A stretch of 64,000 nt of DNA. Origin: Bryoerythrophyllum caledonicum. Its lineage: Eukaryota; Streptophyta; Bryopsida; Pottiales; Pottiaceae. Positions 46,551 to 55,745 of the stretch are shown one piece after another. The position numbers and the translations under genes are program-made. The notes under the pieces are model-generated. The model did no database searches. It had not been told where the DNA came from and saw nothing but the letters and a program-made list of their open reading frames with translations. The stretch lies in contig OZ020515.1 in assembly GCA_963971425.1 (NCBI GenBank), positions 36,408,371 to 36,472,370 on the forward strand, in the 5' to 3' direction. The first letter of the stretch is position 1; each line of letters starts with the position of its first letter.

Positions 46551-46835
46551 ATATTCGTTATAATGGGAGATTTCCATGATTTTGAAGATATATGATCTTT
46601 AAAGTATCAATATATATAGACAATTGTAGGTGCAAAGCATATCAACAATGCACCAAGAATACTATATTTCATTACATGGATGGACCAAATTAGCCGAATG
46701 TCCCAAAAAATGGTAACGCTAAAAGAAACATGTACCATTATTCCAAGCTTTATTTAAAACTTCATGAAAAAAATAAAAAACAACACTCATTCACCCCGAG
46801 GCAAAACACAATCGTCCTATCACTAATCAAATGGT
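46550..46835 (-). other. 3' flank of copy B, containing the empty insertion site
   Basis: The reverse complement matches the sequences on both sides of the gypsy element of copy A: left side ...CTTATGGTGGAACTCC, right side GTAGACCATTTGATTAG. The site of insertion in copy A is thus uninterrupted here at about 46838. The end of this block at about 46550 is the junction with the LINE. Confidence 0.85.
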
Positions 46836-47078
46836 CTACGGAGTTCCACCATAAGCTTCTATATGCGTCTTCAAAAAAGCCCTCTGACATTGCCTTGTCC
46901 ATGTTGCGCCATTCTCTTGCATTAATGGACTCTCTAGAAGACGCTGCAAACCCCGCCTACGTACCTCGTCACTGTTTGATTTGGGCAGCGAGTGCCGGCG
47001 AGAGGGGGAAGGAGAGCATTTGCCTCTAGCAACATCTCCTGACAAAGTTCGGGGACGGAGACATTTACCGAATGATTC
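46836..47078 (-). CDS. Possible terminal exon of the fusion gene
   Basis: Follows TTGTGCAG. Encodes ESFGKCLRPRTLSGDVARGK and a basic stretch including RRRGLQRLLESPLMQENG, ending in YGGTP and TAG. Phase 0, matching the exon 47648-47331. It is open here, whereas copy A carries TGA after 17 codons. Conservation of splice borders in both copies supports it as an exon. No domain recognised. Confidence 0.5.
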   Translation of the reverse strand, partial: ESFGKCLRPRTLSGDVARGKCSPSPSRRHSLPKSNSDEVRRRGLQRLLESPLMQENGATWTRQCQRAFLKTHIEAYGGTP

Positions 47079-47330
47079 CTGCACAATAGGCGCCACACAC
47101 AATCCAAAGAAATACACTTTAGGTCGAATGTTGCTACACAACACACTTTAGGTCAGATGGAGCTAAAATGCAAAAGGAATGATCCATAGAGCACATTTAA
47201 CCCCAAACAAAAAAACAAGCTCAAATGAACCAAAACTACATTAGTGCAATGTAGCTCAACAACAAACCAAAATTGTCTAGGCCAAAACATCACAATAGTG
47301 CAATAAATTGGAGGTCATCATAACACGCAC

Positions 47331-47648
47331 CGCAAGCGAGCGTTGGGAAGTACCATCCCTTAAACCGTCGTAGAGAATACGCTTTGCTGGAGTACAATTA
47401 TCCGGATTTAAAGGCGGGGACCCAGGAACTAAACAAGGCCACTGCGGCGAAGGCGAGTTGTTCCTATCATGAATTGGCTCCCGCGCAATAGGGCTTTCAA
47501 CAACTCCGTCGTCCACTGCCATGGTCGAATAATCCATGGTTGATTGCGCGGTTGCAGCAGAGTGCAACAAAAGCCCTTTACTCCGAAGAGAAAAGACGAA
47601 CTCCTCTGGCCCTAGCAAGGAATCCACGGACGCCCGACAGTCACAGTC
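47331..47648 (-). CDS. Possible penultimate exon of the fusion gene
   Basis: 318 nt, same length in copy A (9715-10032), open in both. Acceptor TTTCTACAG, donor G|GTGCGTG. Encodes DCDCRASVDSLLGPEEF and a low-complexity, S/P-rich segment (MDYSTMAVDDGVVESPIARE). Phase 0 at both ends. No domain recognised. The preceding exon ends in a stop, so its link to the gene is unresolved. Confidence 0.5.
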
Positions 47649-47916
47649 CTGTAGAAATTTCAACCACAGCGACACTCACATACCTTAGAACAATAGATGA
47701 AAATTCCAATCATTCAAAATAGCACGACATTCCATCAGCAGTAGATATCCAATTCCCACAACAAACAAAGCGGTGAAACATCTCAGTTTCATTTATAAAA
47801 AAAATATACACAAAAAATGGCCCAACAAAATTTACAACATCGAGCTGCAGTCAATCGATACAGTTTAGCTCTATGCGACCTAAAGTGTAGAGGGCATCTA
47901 AGCGTTCCCAACGGCA

Positions 47917-48711
47917 TTAAGAGCGGAGATTTTGAAACGCTTGGATTGCGTTCCAGATACTCGCAGACTGACCACACGTCTTCTGATCATTATAAAACAT
48001 CTCCCGGCGAGAGGGATGTTTGGCCCGGTACTGCGCTAGACCACCCGGAAACCGATGAAGGTCAGAGAGATATGGCAGCAATTCCTCCAACAATACAAAG
48101 TCGTCTCTCGTGCCAACATGTTTGTGCGACCATGATGGAAGAAGAAGGACGTTCTCCGGCAAATTGAGCATGTGCTTAATCGGGCTGTCGTCAATGACAA
48201 GCGTATTTGCCGGAGTATACTCACGACCCAACCTATTGAAGAGATGGCTCGATAAGGTCTTCAAGAAGATGTCCTTCTGAGTGCCAGATTCCTTCATGTA
48301 GAATGTTCTGCTACCGACTCTACGCTCGGGAACCCTATCGCAACTCTCCTGACCAAAGATCCTGAGAGGGTACGAAGAACTATGCTGAAAAAGATAATTA
48401 CATATCTGACGCGTTGTAGATTCCATCATCGAACTCCAGATCGTGATGGTGGCAATCTTAGACAACTTCGTAAGGAATTCAGCACAACCAGGGCGCACTC
48501 GATTTAGTTTAGGGCCTACTTTGGCCGGCAGCGAAGCCGAGTGAATGGACGGGATAGAGCCCCTGGATCCTCTGGCCTGCCACGACGGCTCACACGTGCA
48601 TAGAATCCCATTGAGGTCCAGCACAATGTTCAACCACCTGCCCTCGATATCTGAATGGACTCGAGGTATTTCTTCTAAATTATTGGCATCATTTATTGAT
48701 GCCTCGCCGAC
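47917..48711 (-). CDS. FCP1-type HAD phosphatase-like exon
   Basis: Acceptor CCGAACCAG, then VGEASINDANNLEEIPRV and the FCP1/NIF-type HAD domain: motif I NIVLDLNGILC, motif II region TITIWSSMMEST, motif III/IV LVIDDSPIKHMLNLPENVLL, and a C-terminal FVLLEELLPYLSDL. FCP1-type phosphatases act on phosphoserine, classically of the RNA polymerase II C-terminal domain, using DxDx(T/V); here the second aspartate is asparagine (DLN), so catalysis may be weak or lost, as in other plant LDLNG relatives. About 245 residues from the exon start to the end of the domain. The exon ends at TAA 47919-47917. Confidence 0.85.
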   Translation of the reverse strand, partial: VGEASINDANNLEEIPRVHSDIEGRWLNIVLDLNGILCTCEPSWQARGSRGSIPSIHSASLPAKVGPKLNRVRPGCAEFLTKLSKIATITIWSSMMESTTRQICNYLFQHSSSYPLRIFGQESCDRVPERRVGSRTFYMKESGTQKDIFLKTLSSHLFNRLGREYTPANTLVIDDSPIKHMLNLPENVLLLPSWSHKHVGTRDDFVLLEELLPYLSDLHRFPGGLAQYRAKHPSRREMFYNDQKTCGQSASIWNAIQAFQNLRS

Positions 48712-48854
48712 CTGGTTCGGAAACGCCAGGAGAACGACCAATATTACTACAGATTCATTAACAATGACGAATCAACAATACGTAGAACGAAAGAGATAAA
48801 TGGGGGAGGAGTGATGGGGGAATGAGTGGAGTTCGAAAAGAGTTAGAAGAATAC

Positions 48855-49084
48855 CTCGAGAACTTCATCGTCCTGCAACATTTCGTCTCGGGCACCCATC
48901 GATCCCAACGAACCCTGCATGCTGTCAAGGGGCCCGGAGTGCCCGACATCCATTTGGGGGCACGGTTCTGGGACAAGAAGAGGTGGCTCAGAATCATGAT
49001 TGATCTCGTCTACGAGCACGGCTGAAACTTGGACGACCTCTTCTATGACTGGTTGAGCAATCGCGTCATCACCGAAACTTAGAT
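48855..49084 (-). CDS. Linker exon before the FCP1-like domain
   Basis: 230 nt, acceptor TTTTTCCAG and donor GAG|GTATTC. Its first two bases complete a codon begun by the last base of exon 3 (G + AT = Asp), giving DLSFGDDAIAQPVIEEVVQV. Acidic and P/M-rich, no domain; ends MLQDDEVLE. Copy A retains only the last 38 nt. Confidence 0.7.
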
Positions 49085-49294
49085 CTGGAAAAATTCAACA
49101 ACTTCACCCTATCAGCGGATGGGTACAGAAGACACGGATACAAGTCACAGTGGTTAGATGTCAAGCAGTTTAGCTCGAGTCGAGCTGAAGTGCTCGCCGT
49201 GCACTGTAATATTAACAAAATAAATACTGGAGTACAAAATTGGACATGTACAAAATGTTCTGCCTCTATACACTCGCAACTACGTTACACTAAC

Positions 49295-50252
49295 CTGACG
49301 ATGAGCTGGGGACATCTGCGATAGATTCGTCCCGATCGGGCGACTTCGGAGGGGAAGAGGGGCGGACCGATGCGGAAGGGTGAACAGGAAGCAATCTAGC
49401 CCCACTGGAGACGGGGGAGGTGCCCGACGGATATGGTAGCTGCAAATCGAGAGACGGACTCGCAGACCCGCCGTCCGGTGATGCGGGAGGCTGGGGGATT
49501 GCAGCAATAACTACGGGCGGTGCTGTGGCGGCAGTAGGCAAATTAGCCGACATGAATCTCTACATCATGAGCATCATCTCGGCATGCCTCTGATCTTGGT
49601 CTCTCTTCATTTCATCGTCATGCCTCCGCTGCAGATCCCTGAGCTCCTCGTCGCGCTCCGCAAGCCGCTGCTCCATCAACCTCATCCGGGTGGCCTCCTC
49701 TTCGAGCTTCTTCTCAAGGGAGATCAACTTGTTGTCATCCTGAGCGCTGCTCGCGATAGCCAATGGAGAGCGCGTGCTCGTGCTAGCAACCTTCTTCTTC
49801 TTGGCCGCCGGGCGAGCGGTTGAAGCGCCCAAGGTAGGAGCTGAATGAGGCCTGTCCGAAATCTCCAACGAGTCCAACTCCGGGAAATCGAGTCGTTGTC
49901 GCGAGGATGCGATTGTGTCTCCTGCTTCAGATTGAGAGGCACTCTGAAACTCAGGCGGAGTAGCGTTAATGAAGACGTCCTGGGACTCATTATCCGGAGT
50001 GACGGTGCTCGAGATCGGGCACGCAACCACAGCGCTCGGCTCCGCATCTTCCTCCTCATCGCCGAGGTCAATAATGGCTTTCCCCTTCCCCTTTCCAACG
50101 GCATCTCCAAGCTCAGGGAAGATCTCCGAGTTGACGTGATACGCAGAAATATCGAAATCGGCCCAATCCAACGTCAAAGCGACCTCAAAGGCGTCGTTGA
50201 GATCCTGCTCATCGGTGTCGTGAGAAATGCAGAATGCCTCCAGGTCCAGAAT
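49295..50252 (-). CDS. Exon 3: end of methyltransferase-like fold plus charged/proline linker
   Basis: Acceptor TTAGTGTGCAG. The first residues ILDLEAFCISHDTDEQDLNDAFEVAL follow directly on exon 2's FGGTKLLTMSV; together they fit motif I and the following acidic strand of a Rossmann methyltransferase. An acidic/basic region (GKGKGKAIIDLGDEEEDAE), a KKKK patch and a clear coiled coil (KLEEEATRMRLMEQRLAERD and QRRHDDEMKRDQ) come next. TAG at 49562-49560 interrupts, then the same frame continues with RFMSANLPTAATAPP, a P/S/A-rich stretch, to a donor at SSSSG (G|GTTAGT). CAG to TAG would explain the stop. Confidence 0.65.
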
Positions 50253-50527
50253 CTGCACACTAATGGATTGAACAAGATTCAATTTAGGTCGAGCGAGCTA
50301 AACTCACTACAAACAATTGCTCGTACGAAAACTCAGCTATTATAACTTCAAAAGATACGAACGAAGTTAATGACATCCATAAAATCGTACAAGTAAAAGC
50401 CGACACTTTAGCTCAAGTCAAGCTAAAGTGACACCAAGTGAGCATAGGCAAGACCTCTTTGAAACTAAGAGGTCAGAAAGGGAATAAACAGTTTAGCTTG
50501 AGTCGAGCTAAACTGCAGGATGCTTAC

Positions 50528-51895
50528 CACACTCATTGTCAGTAATTTTGTCCCGCCAAACAGCTGGACAACAAAATCCCCCCTCTTGCAGAACAGCTCC
50601 AGGACCTTGATGAAGAACTCCATCCTCAGCTCGTTCAAATTCATGGAGTACGCCAACTCGTTGTACTTGCGCAGCTTCGTGTACAACACATGCTCTGGAG
50701 CTGCGTAGATCTTCTTTACGGCCGGGATCACCATAAGCTCCTTCTTGAAGAGAAAGAGGAGCCGAACCGGGTCTAGAGCGTTGTTGGTCTTCGACGCGAA
50801 TCCTCCGAGGCGCTCGTTCTCGGAAGGAAGATACTTCGACTGCAGCACATCGTATGCATGGCACAAGGACGGGCCCTCAGCAAACGCTGTCACTTGAAGG
50901 TGTGACTGCTCGTTGCCGCAAATGAAGAGCCAGGCTGGAAGATCGGTGAGGGGAGGTTGCCCTTTCGATGCGAACATCGTCATGAACTCGTCGAAGAAGG
51001 GCCTCTCCAACGACGACGATGACGTCCCAGAGAACCCAGGGATGTTCCGGAAGTCGATGATGCCGAGCTTCACATTGCAGCCCAGGTTGCGCCACGAGTC
51101 CGAAGGCCACATCCCGAGCGAATTTGTTGCCGCCTTGTAAGAACGGAAGTGCAGCGCTCCCACTGGTGAAACGAACCGCGACCGCACATCGATGAAGACT
51201 CTGAAGAACTCCTTCGCGTACGGAGAGAGATCTTCACATTTGCAGTTGCGAAACTGCGTCTGCCTCGAGTTGGCGTAGTACGAATCCGGTGGACCCCAAT
51301 CCAAGAGGGCACGCTTGGAGGCCTTGCTGACGTTGTAGTTCTTCTTGAACGTCCGCCAGTTTGAACGTTTGTACGCTCCAGTGCTGTTGAAGAAGGCCAG
51401 CTCCGGCCTGATCAGTTGAAGCTCCATCCAAGCGACCTCCTTCTTCTTCCTCCGATCCACCCAGTCCCGGGCTGTATAACAATCCTCCAGCGCAGAATTT
51501 GGCAGCTTGATGACCACCTTCGGGTAGGGCAGTTTCCGAGATGGCCCTGATAGATTGAGAATGTGCTTGCACATTTTCGCGTAATCGGCTTCGGTCATGT
51601 TGCCGAGAAACTTGAAGAATTCGCGCATCAAAACCCCATCCTTCTCAGGAACCCAAGACTTCGCGTCCTTGAACTTTGCCAAGGGCGTCGAAGTTGAATC
51701 GACGTTGATGAGGACGCCATGCGCCGCAGAAGAGATGACATCGGACCAGAGCTCGAAGGTTTCATCTGTTGCGGTGATGATCTTCACCTCGTTCGTAATT
51801 GAAAGCTCCTTCGCCTTCCCGGCTTTCTTGAGCGCCGCCTGGCTCTTCGCAACGTCGATCATTGCGAAGCGCTCACGAACCGCGTTAAGAAATGG
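50528..51895 (-). CDS. Exon 2: DNA methyltransferase-like (beta, N4/N6-type) domain, degenerate
   Basis: 456 codons in one open frame (acceptor GCGCAG, donor GTG|GTAAGC). PFLNAVRERFAMIDVAKSQ begins it. LLDWGPPDSYYANS (about residues 190-203 of the exon) resembles motif IV (DPPY) but starts GPPD. FFRVFIDVRSRFVSPVGALHF fits the following strand-turn (usual R-V-L-K-x-G-G). VLELFCKRGDFVVQLFGGTK at the end fits the approach to motif I (D-x-F-x-G-S-G). This IV-before-I order is that of beta-class N4-C/N6-A methyltransferases. The substitutions leave activity doubtful. Alternatives are an unrelated Rossmann-like domain; a structure comparison would decide. Confidence 0.5.
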
Positions 51896-52122
51896 CTGCG
51901 CTGAACATAAATAGGGTCGATTGAGTTTACAACTAAAGTAGAAAAATATTCATATCGAGTAGGGTCCAAATACTGCAAGTTACCTCGAGTCGAGCTAACT
52001 TGCAACCCTTGAGCAGACAATGACGATTTCTTAACTATACATATGACTGTACAGATACAGAGCGCATTTGCACTTTAGCTCGAGTCGAGCTAAAGTGCAT
52101 GACATAAGTTATGATATGTTAC

Positions 52123-53560
52123 CTCAAACTTCTTGTCATTTGCAATCTCCGCTACCGTCCTCCGACCTGACTTGTGAGACCCGCGAACGCCTGTGGCGGA
52201 GTGCTTCGGCATTGGTCTCCTAGCTTGGATCCACAAAGCACGGGAGTCAAGGATATTTGTTGCCCACGTCGGCTTGAACTGGACCAAATGATTCACGCGA
52301 TTATAATACGCGGAAATCTTCCTCAGCTTCTCCGGATCTTGCGTCCAGACAATGTAACATTGCCATGTTCGAAAGTGCCTTCTCATCACCTCCGGAACGT
52401 TGCCGTTAATCATCTCCTTTGAGGCTGCAACGCTGTGCTGGCCGTTGATGATGTAGAAGTCGCAGTCGCTGAGCTCCTCCACAGTCGTCGGCATAGTGTC
52501 GAGCTTCGGCATGACGCAGAGAGTCTGCTTCTGCGTCTTGTCTGGCATTTGGAGGTAGTAATGCTTCAACTCCTCCATGCCCCGAGGCTCGAACGCACGG
52601 ATCATCCACTCCGGCGGTGCATTATGCAACCTCATCACGTCAAGCTCGATCTTCATCTCTCTGTCGCCTTTGAAAAAGCAGCTTTGACACTCCGTCCAGA
52701 ATTTCTGGTAAATCTGTTGGACGTTGTTGTAGTCGATTGTCTCTCCGTATCCGAGCGCCTTGGGGAGCTCCGAGAGTGCAGAGGCCATCGACCATCGAAT
52801 TGGCTAGCTCCTCCTCCGATAGGAGCTTCGACTTCTTTCTTGAAGAGGTCTCCGGCTTCTTGGCAGCTGACCGCTTCTTGACGGGGGAAGCAGACAGCGT
52901 GTTGCGCAGAGTGCTTCGACTTGTTCTGGCACCTGGAGTTCTAACCGGTACCGACGCTTGACTCATGTCCTGGCTACCGGTCACGGCCCCCGAAACCGTA
53001 GAAAGTTCTATCGGGCGTCTTGCCGCGATATTCTTCGCCTTATCTAGAGCGGCAAAGGTACTCATTCTAGAGAGAATGACGCGCAGTTTATTAGCTAAAG
53101 CCTTTACTTTCAGCGGCTGTCCGCTACTAGTCTCCCATTTCTTAAGGGAGATCTCATGCTCGACCTGAGTCACTATTTCTTCAAATTTGGAAGACCTAAG
53201 AGAATCGACCAAATCCAAGATACAGAAGGGAGATGAACTATTGTTTACTATAATAGTAAAGAAATACGGATCTAAGGACTCAGTGGTCGTCTCACACGAC
53301 AACTTAACGTGATCGTTATCTTCGTGGACTACATCAGTAACTTTGGTCTTGAAGTCGATGTGCTGGGGATCGACGATAGCACCAGCGAAGGTCTGACCAA
53401 ACACTAAATGATCCGTGTAGGTCGCCCACAGAAGCGTCCACTTCAGTGTCATCGATGGGTCCTTCAGCTCCCAGCAATTCAAGTGGTTGTTGTTGTCTCC
53501 ATCGTCATCGTCAACGTCGACAGGCTTTGGCTGGAAGAAGTGCTGCAGCTGCGACACCAT
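52123..53560 (-). CDS. Exon 1: unknown N-terminal region plus ParB-like domain (frameshifted)
   Basis: ATG at 53560 (CAT on +) is preceded by TTGTGCAG, so an upstream exon is possible. About the first 150 residues (SQLQHFFQPKPVDVDDDDG, WATYTDHLVFGQTFAGAIV) are unrecognised. A basic, S/T-rich linker (KKRSAAKKPETSSRKKSK) follows. Near 52790 a 1-nt shift links SEEELANSM to SALSELPKALGYGET. The ParB-like part follows: DCDFYIINGQHSVAASKEMI (DGQHR-type motif with N, Q, H kept) and YYNRVNHLVQF (NRxxH). The exon ends NDKKFE|GTAACA at 52123. The length, 1438 nt, becomes phase 0 when one base is removed. ParB-like domains bind DNA or nucleotides; the role here is unknown. Confidence 0.6.
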
Positions 53561-53584
53561 CCTGTCCCTCTCAGATCTGCACAA

Positions 53585-54850
53585 ACACGAAACAGAGCAA
53601 AGATATTAGATTGCTCTATTGATCATCCGATTAGGATGGCGAGGTCACACATTAGCTCGACTCGAGCTAAAGTGTACTGATATTCAAGTATGTGAGTAAT
53701 ACTCTAAAACAAAATTTAGTCATTTAGAACGTTCTCTTAGACGCTTACAATCAACTCATACCTACTTCTCGTTCAACTCTCAGAAATGTGGGAGAGCTTC
53801 ACTTCCCCCTTAAATCACTCACGAACCTCACTCTTAGAGGTTCTCAAGTGGTTGAAGCGGGACTGAAGCTCTTGCACGATTTATGAGAGGTGAACGGAAA
53901 GTAGACGTCAGTTGAGTTAGGAGACTGCAATTACACCAATGTATCAATGATGTATTCAAGTTTTAGCTGCATCTTTAGCTCGACTCGAGGTAAAGTGCTC
54001 ATGCATGGAATGCATAGCTGAACAGTTCTGACACTTACAGAATTCATTCAAACAACTTTCCTATACATTGTTATTCAAATCATGGCTACTTCTCGTTCAA
54101 CTCTCAGAACTGCGAAAGAGCTTCAGTTCCGCTCTAATCACTCACGAACCTCACTCTTTGAGGTTCTCAAGTGGTTGAAGCGAGATTGAAGCTCTTGCAC
54201 ACATGTGAAAATATAACGAGAAGTTGACATGAGTTGGGTCGTCGGTATTATTGGTTTACTATACTTTTGGACTGTTTAAAGTCTGAATGTTGTTGTGTTT
54301 GAGTTGTTCTTTATGTTTATTCTCTTACACTTTAGCTCGATTCGAGGTAAAGTGTGTTGGCTTTACAGAGAGGTTATGACATATTTCAAACCCAGTGTTT
54401 GAGAGTTTATATTAAGATTACATTTCCAGGAGTCGCTTTTATGTCAACCGAAGACGTACTCAGTCGTAAATTTTAGCTGGAGTCGAGCTAAAGTGGGACT
54501 TTTCTGTGCACATTTGGCACACTTACGCTCTAGTTGCGCCAAAGTGCACTTTCGTGTTTGCTTCATTGATCACACTTTACCTCGAGTCGAGTTAAAGTGT
54601 GGCCAGATGTGCACAGAAAAGGTCCACTTTAGCTCGACTCAAGCTAAAGTGTGGATATTAGTGCACAGTGGAGGCATACTTTAGCTCGAGTCGAGCTAAA
54701 GTGTGGACAATAGTGCAATATGGATTTCCCACATTAGCTCGACTCGAGCTAAACTGTGTTCAATGAATAGCGTATTCATCGCAGATTGTACAGATTCGTT
54801 ATTCGTTATATGATACTGAAGGCGTAGGGTTTAGGGCTCCTGGGTGAGAG
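53585..54850 (-). promoter_or_regulatory. Palindrome-rich upstream region of the fusion gene
   Basis: Eight family-1 palindromes fall here, six within 54328-54756. It also holds a tandem duplication, about 53763-53876 and 54088-54200, each copy containing its own inverted repeats (AGAGCTTCA ... TGAAGCTCT and AACCTCACTCTTAGAGGTT). No ORF. Position 5' of exon 1 makes it the likely promoter region, but I cannot point to a TATA box or start site. Confidence 0.5.
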
Positions 54851-54939
54851 TATGGATTTTACCTTTCAGCCATTGCTTATGAACCTTAATCCCAGACAAA
54901 TTTTGCTGGAACTAGACTTCCTGCAACAACAATTACAAA

Positions 54940-55260
54940 CCCACACACAAAATCAATCAAAGTAGCACATGGAAACCAAAACATTGAAATCTTTCACATT
55001 GAAATCAACACTTTCAAATGGGCACATTGAAATTCAGCACTTTGAAATAAACACATTGAATTCAGCACATTGAAACAATGACATTGAAACCAACACATTC
55101 AAACTAGCAGAAAGTAGCACATTTACACCAGCACAAACCAGCACATTTAAACTAGCACAACAAATATCCACAAACCACCACAAAACCACCACATTCAAAT
55201 CACCACATTCAAATCATCACATTCAAACCAGCACATTGAAACCAATACACACTCTCATCT
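54940..55260. repeat. Degenerate tandem repeat of CACATTGAAACCA type
   Basis: About twenty imperfect units of 15-18 bp around ACACATTGAAATCA / GCACATTCAAACCA. No coding content. Confidence 0.75.
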
Positions 55261-55479
55261 ACGTGGTGACACATACATCAAAAGCAATGCTACACATATA
55301 TTATATTTCAACACATCATATCAAAAGCAAAACTACACAAATATCAAAAGAAATGCAAGACTGAATGAGTGCACTTACCTTTAAAACTGAGAAATCCGAC
55401 TGGAAAAGCTGGAAGTCTTGTTACTTGTTCACGTCAATCCTCCACGCACGGCCGTTTCAGACTCTACGTGCTCACAGAA

Positions 55480-55745
55480 ACTCACAGCAACTCACACACA
55501 CTCACAGAAACTCACACACGCTCACAGAAACTCACACACACTCACAGAAACTCACACACACTCACAGAAATGCACACACTCACACAAACTCACACACTCA
55601 CACAAATTCACACAAACTCACACACGCTCACAGAAACTCACACACCCTTGCAGAAACTCACACAAACTCACACAAACTCTCACAAACTCACACAAACTCT
55701 CACAAACTCACACAAACTCTCACAAATCTCACACAATCTCACGCA
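55480..55745. repeat. CACACACTCACAGAAACT minisatellite
   Basis: Tandem units of about 20 bp (ACTCACACACACTCACAGAA) grading into 10- to 20-bp CACAAACTCT units. The three + strand frames through it are open by composition and are not considered genes. Confidence 0.9.

Larger units (their letters stand above)
46836..53560 (-). pseudogene. ParB-like / methyltransferase-like / FCP1-like fusion gene (copy B), overall model
   Basis: Model on the - strand: exon 1 53560-52123, exon 2 51895-50528, exon 3 50252-49295, exon 4 49084-48855, exon 5 48711-47917, with possible exons 47648-47331 and 47078-46836. Donors and acceptors are GT/AG, and the exon 1-5 phases match (0, 0, 1, 0) if one extra base near 52790 is ignored. 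Exons 1-5 would give about 1,595 residues. Lesions are a 1-nt frameshift near 52790, TAG at 49560-49562 and a TAA ending exon 5 before two further phase-0 exons. I could not find a phase-0 donor for exon 5. Each lesion could also be an assembly error, so the family may be active elsewhere. Palindromes of family 1 lie in the introns and upstream. Confidence 0.6.
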
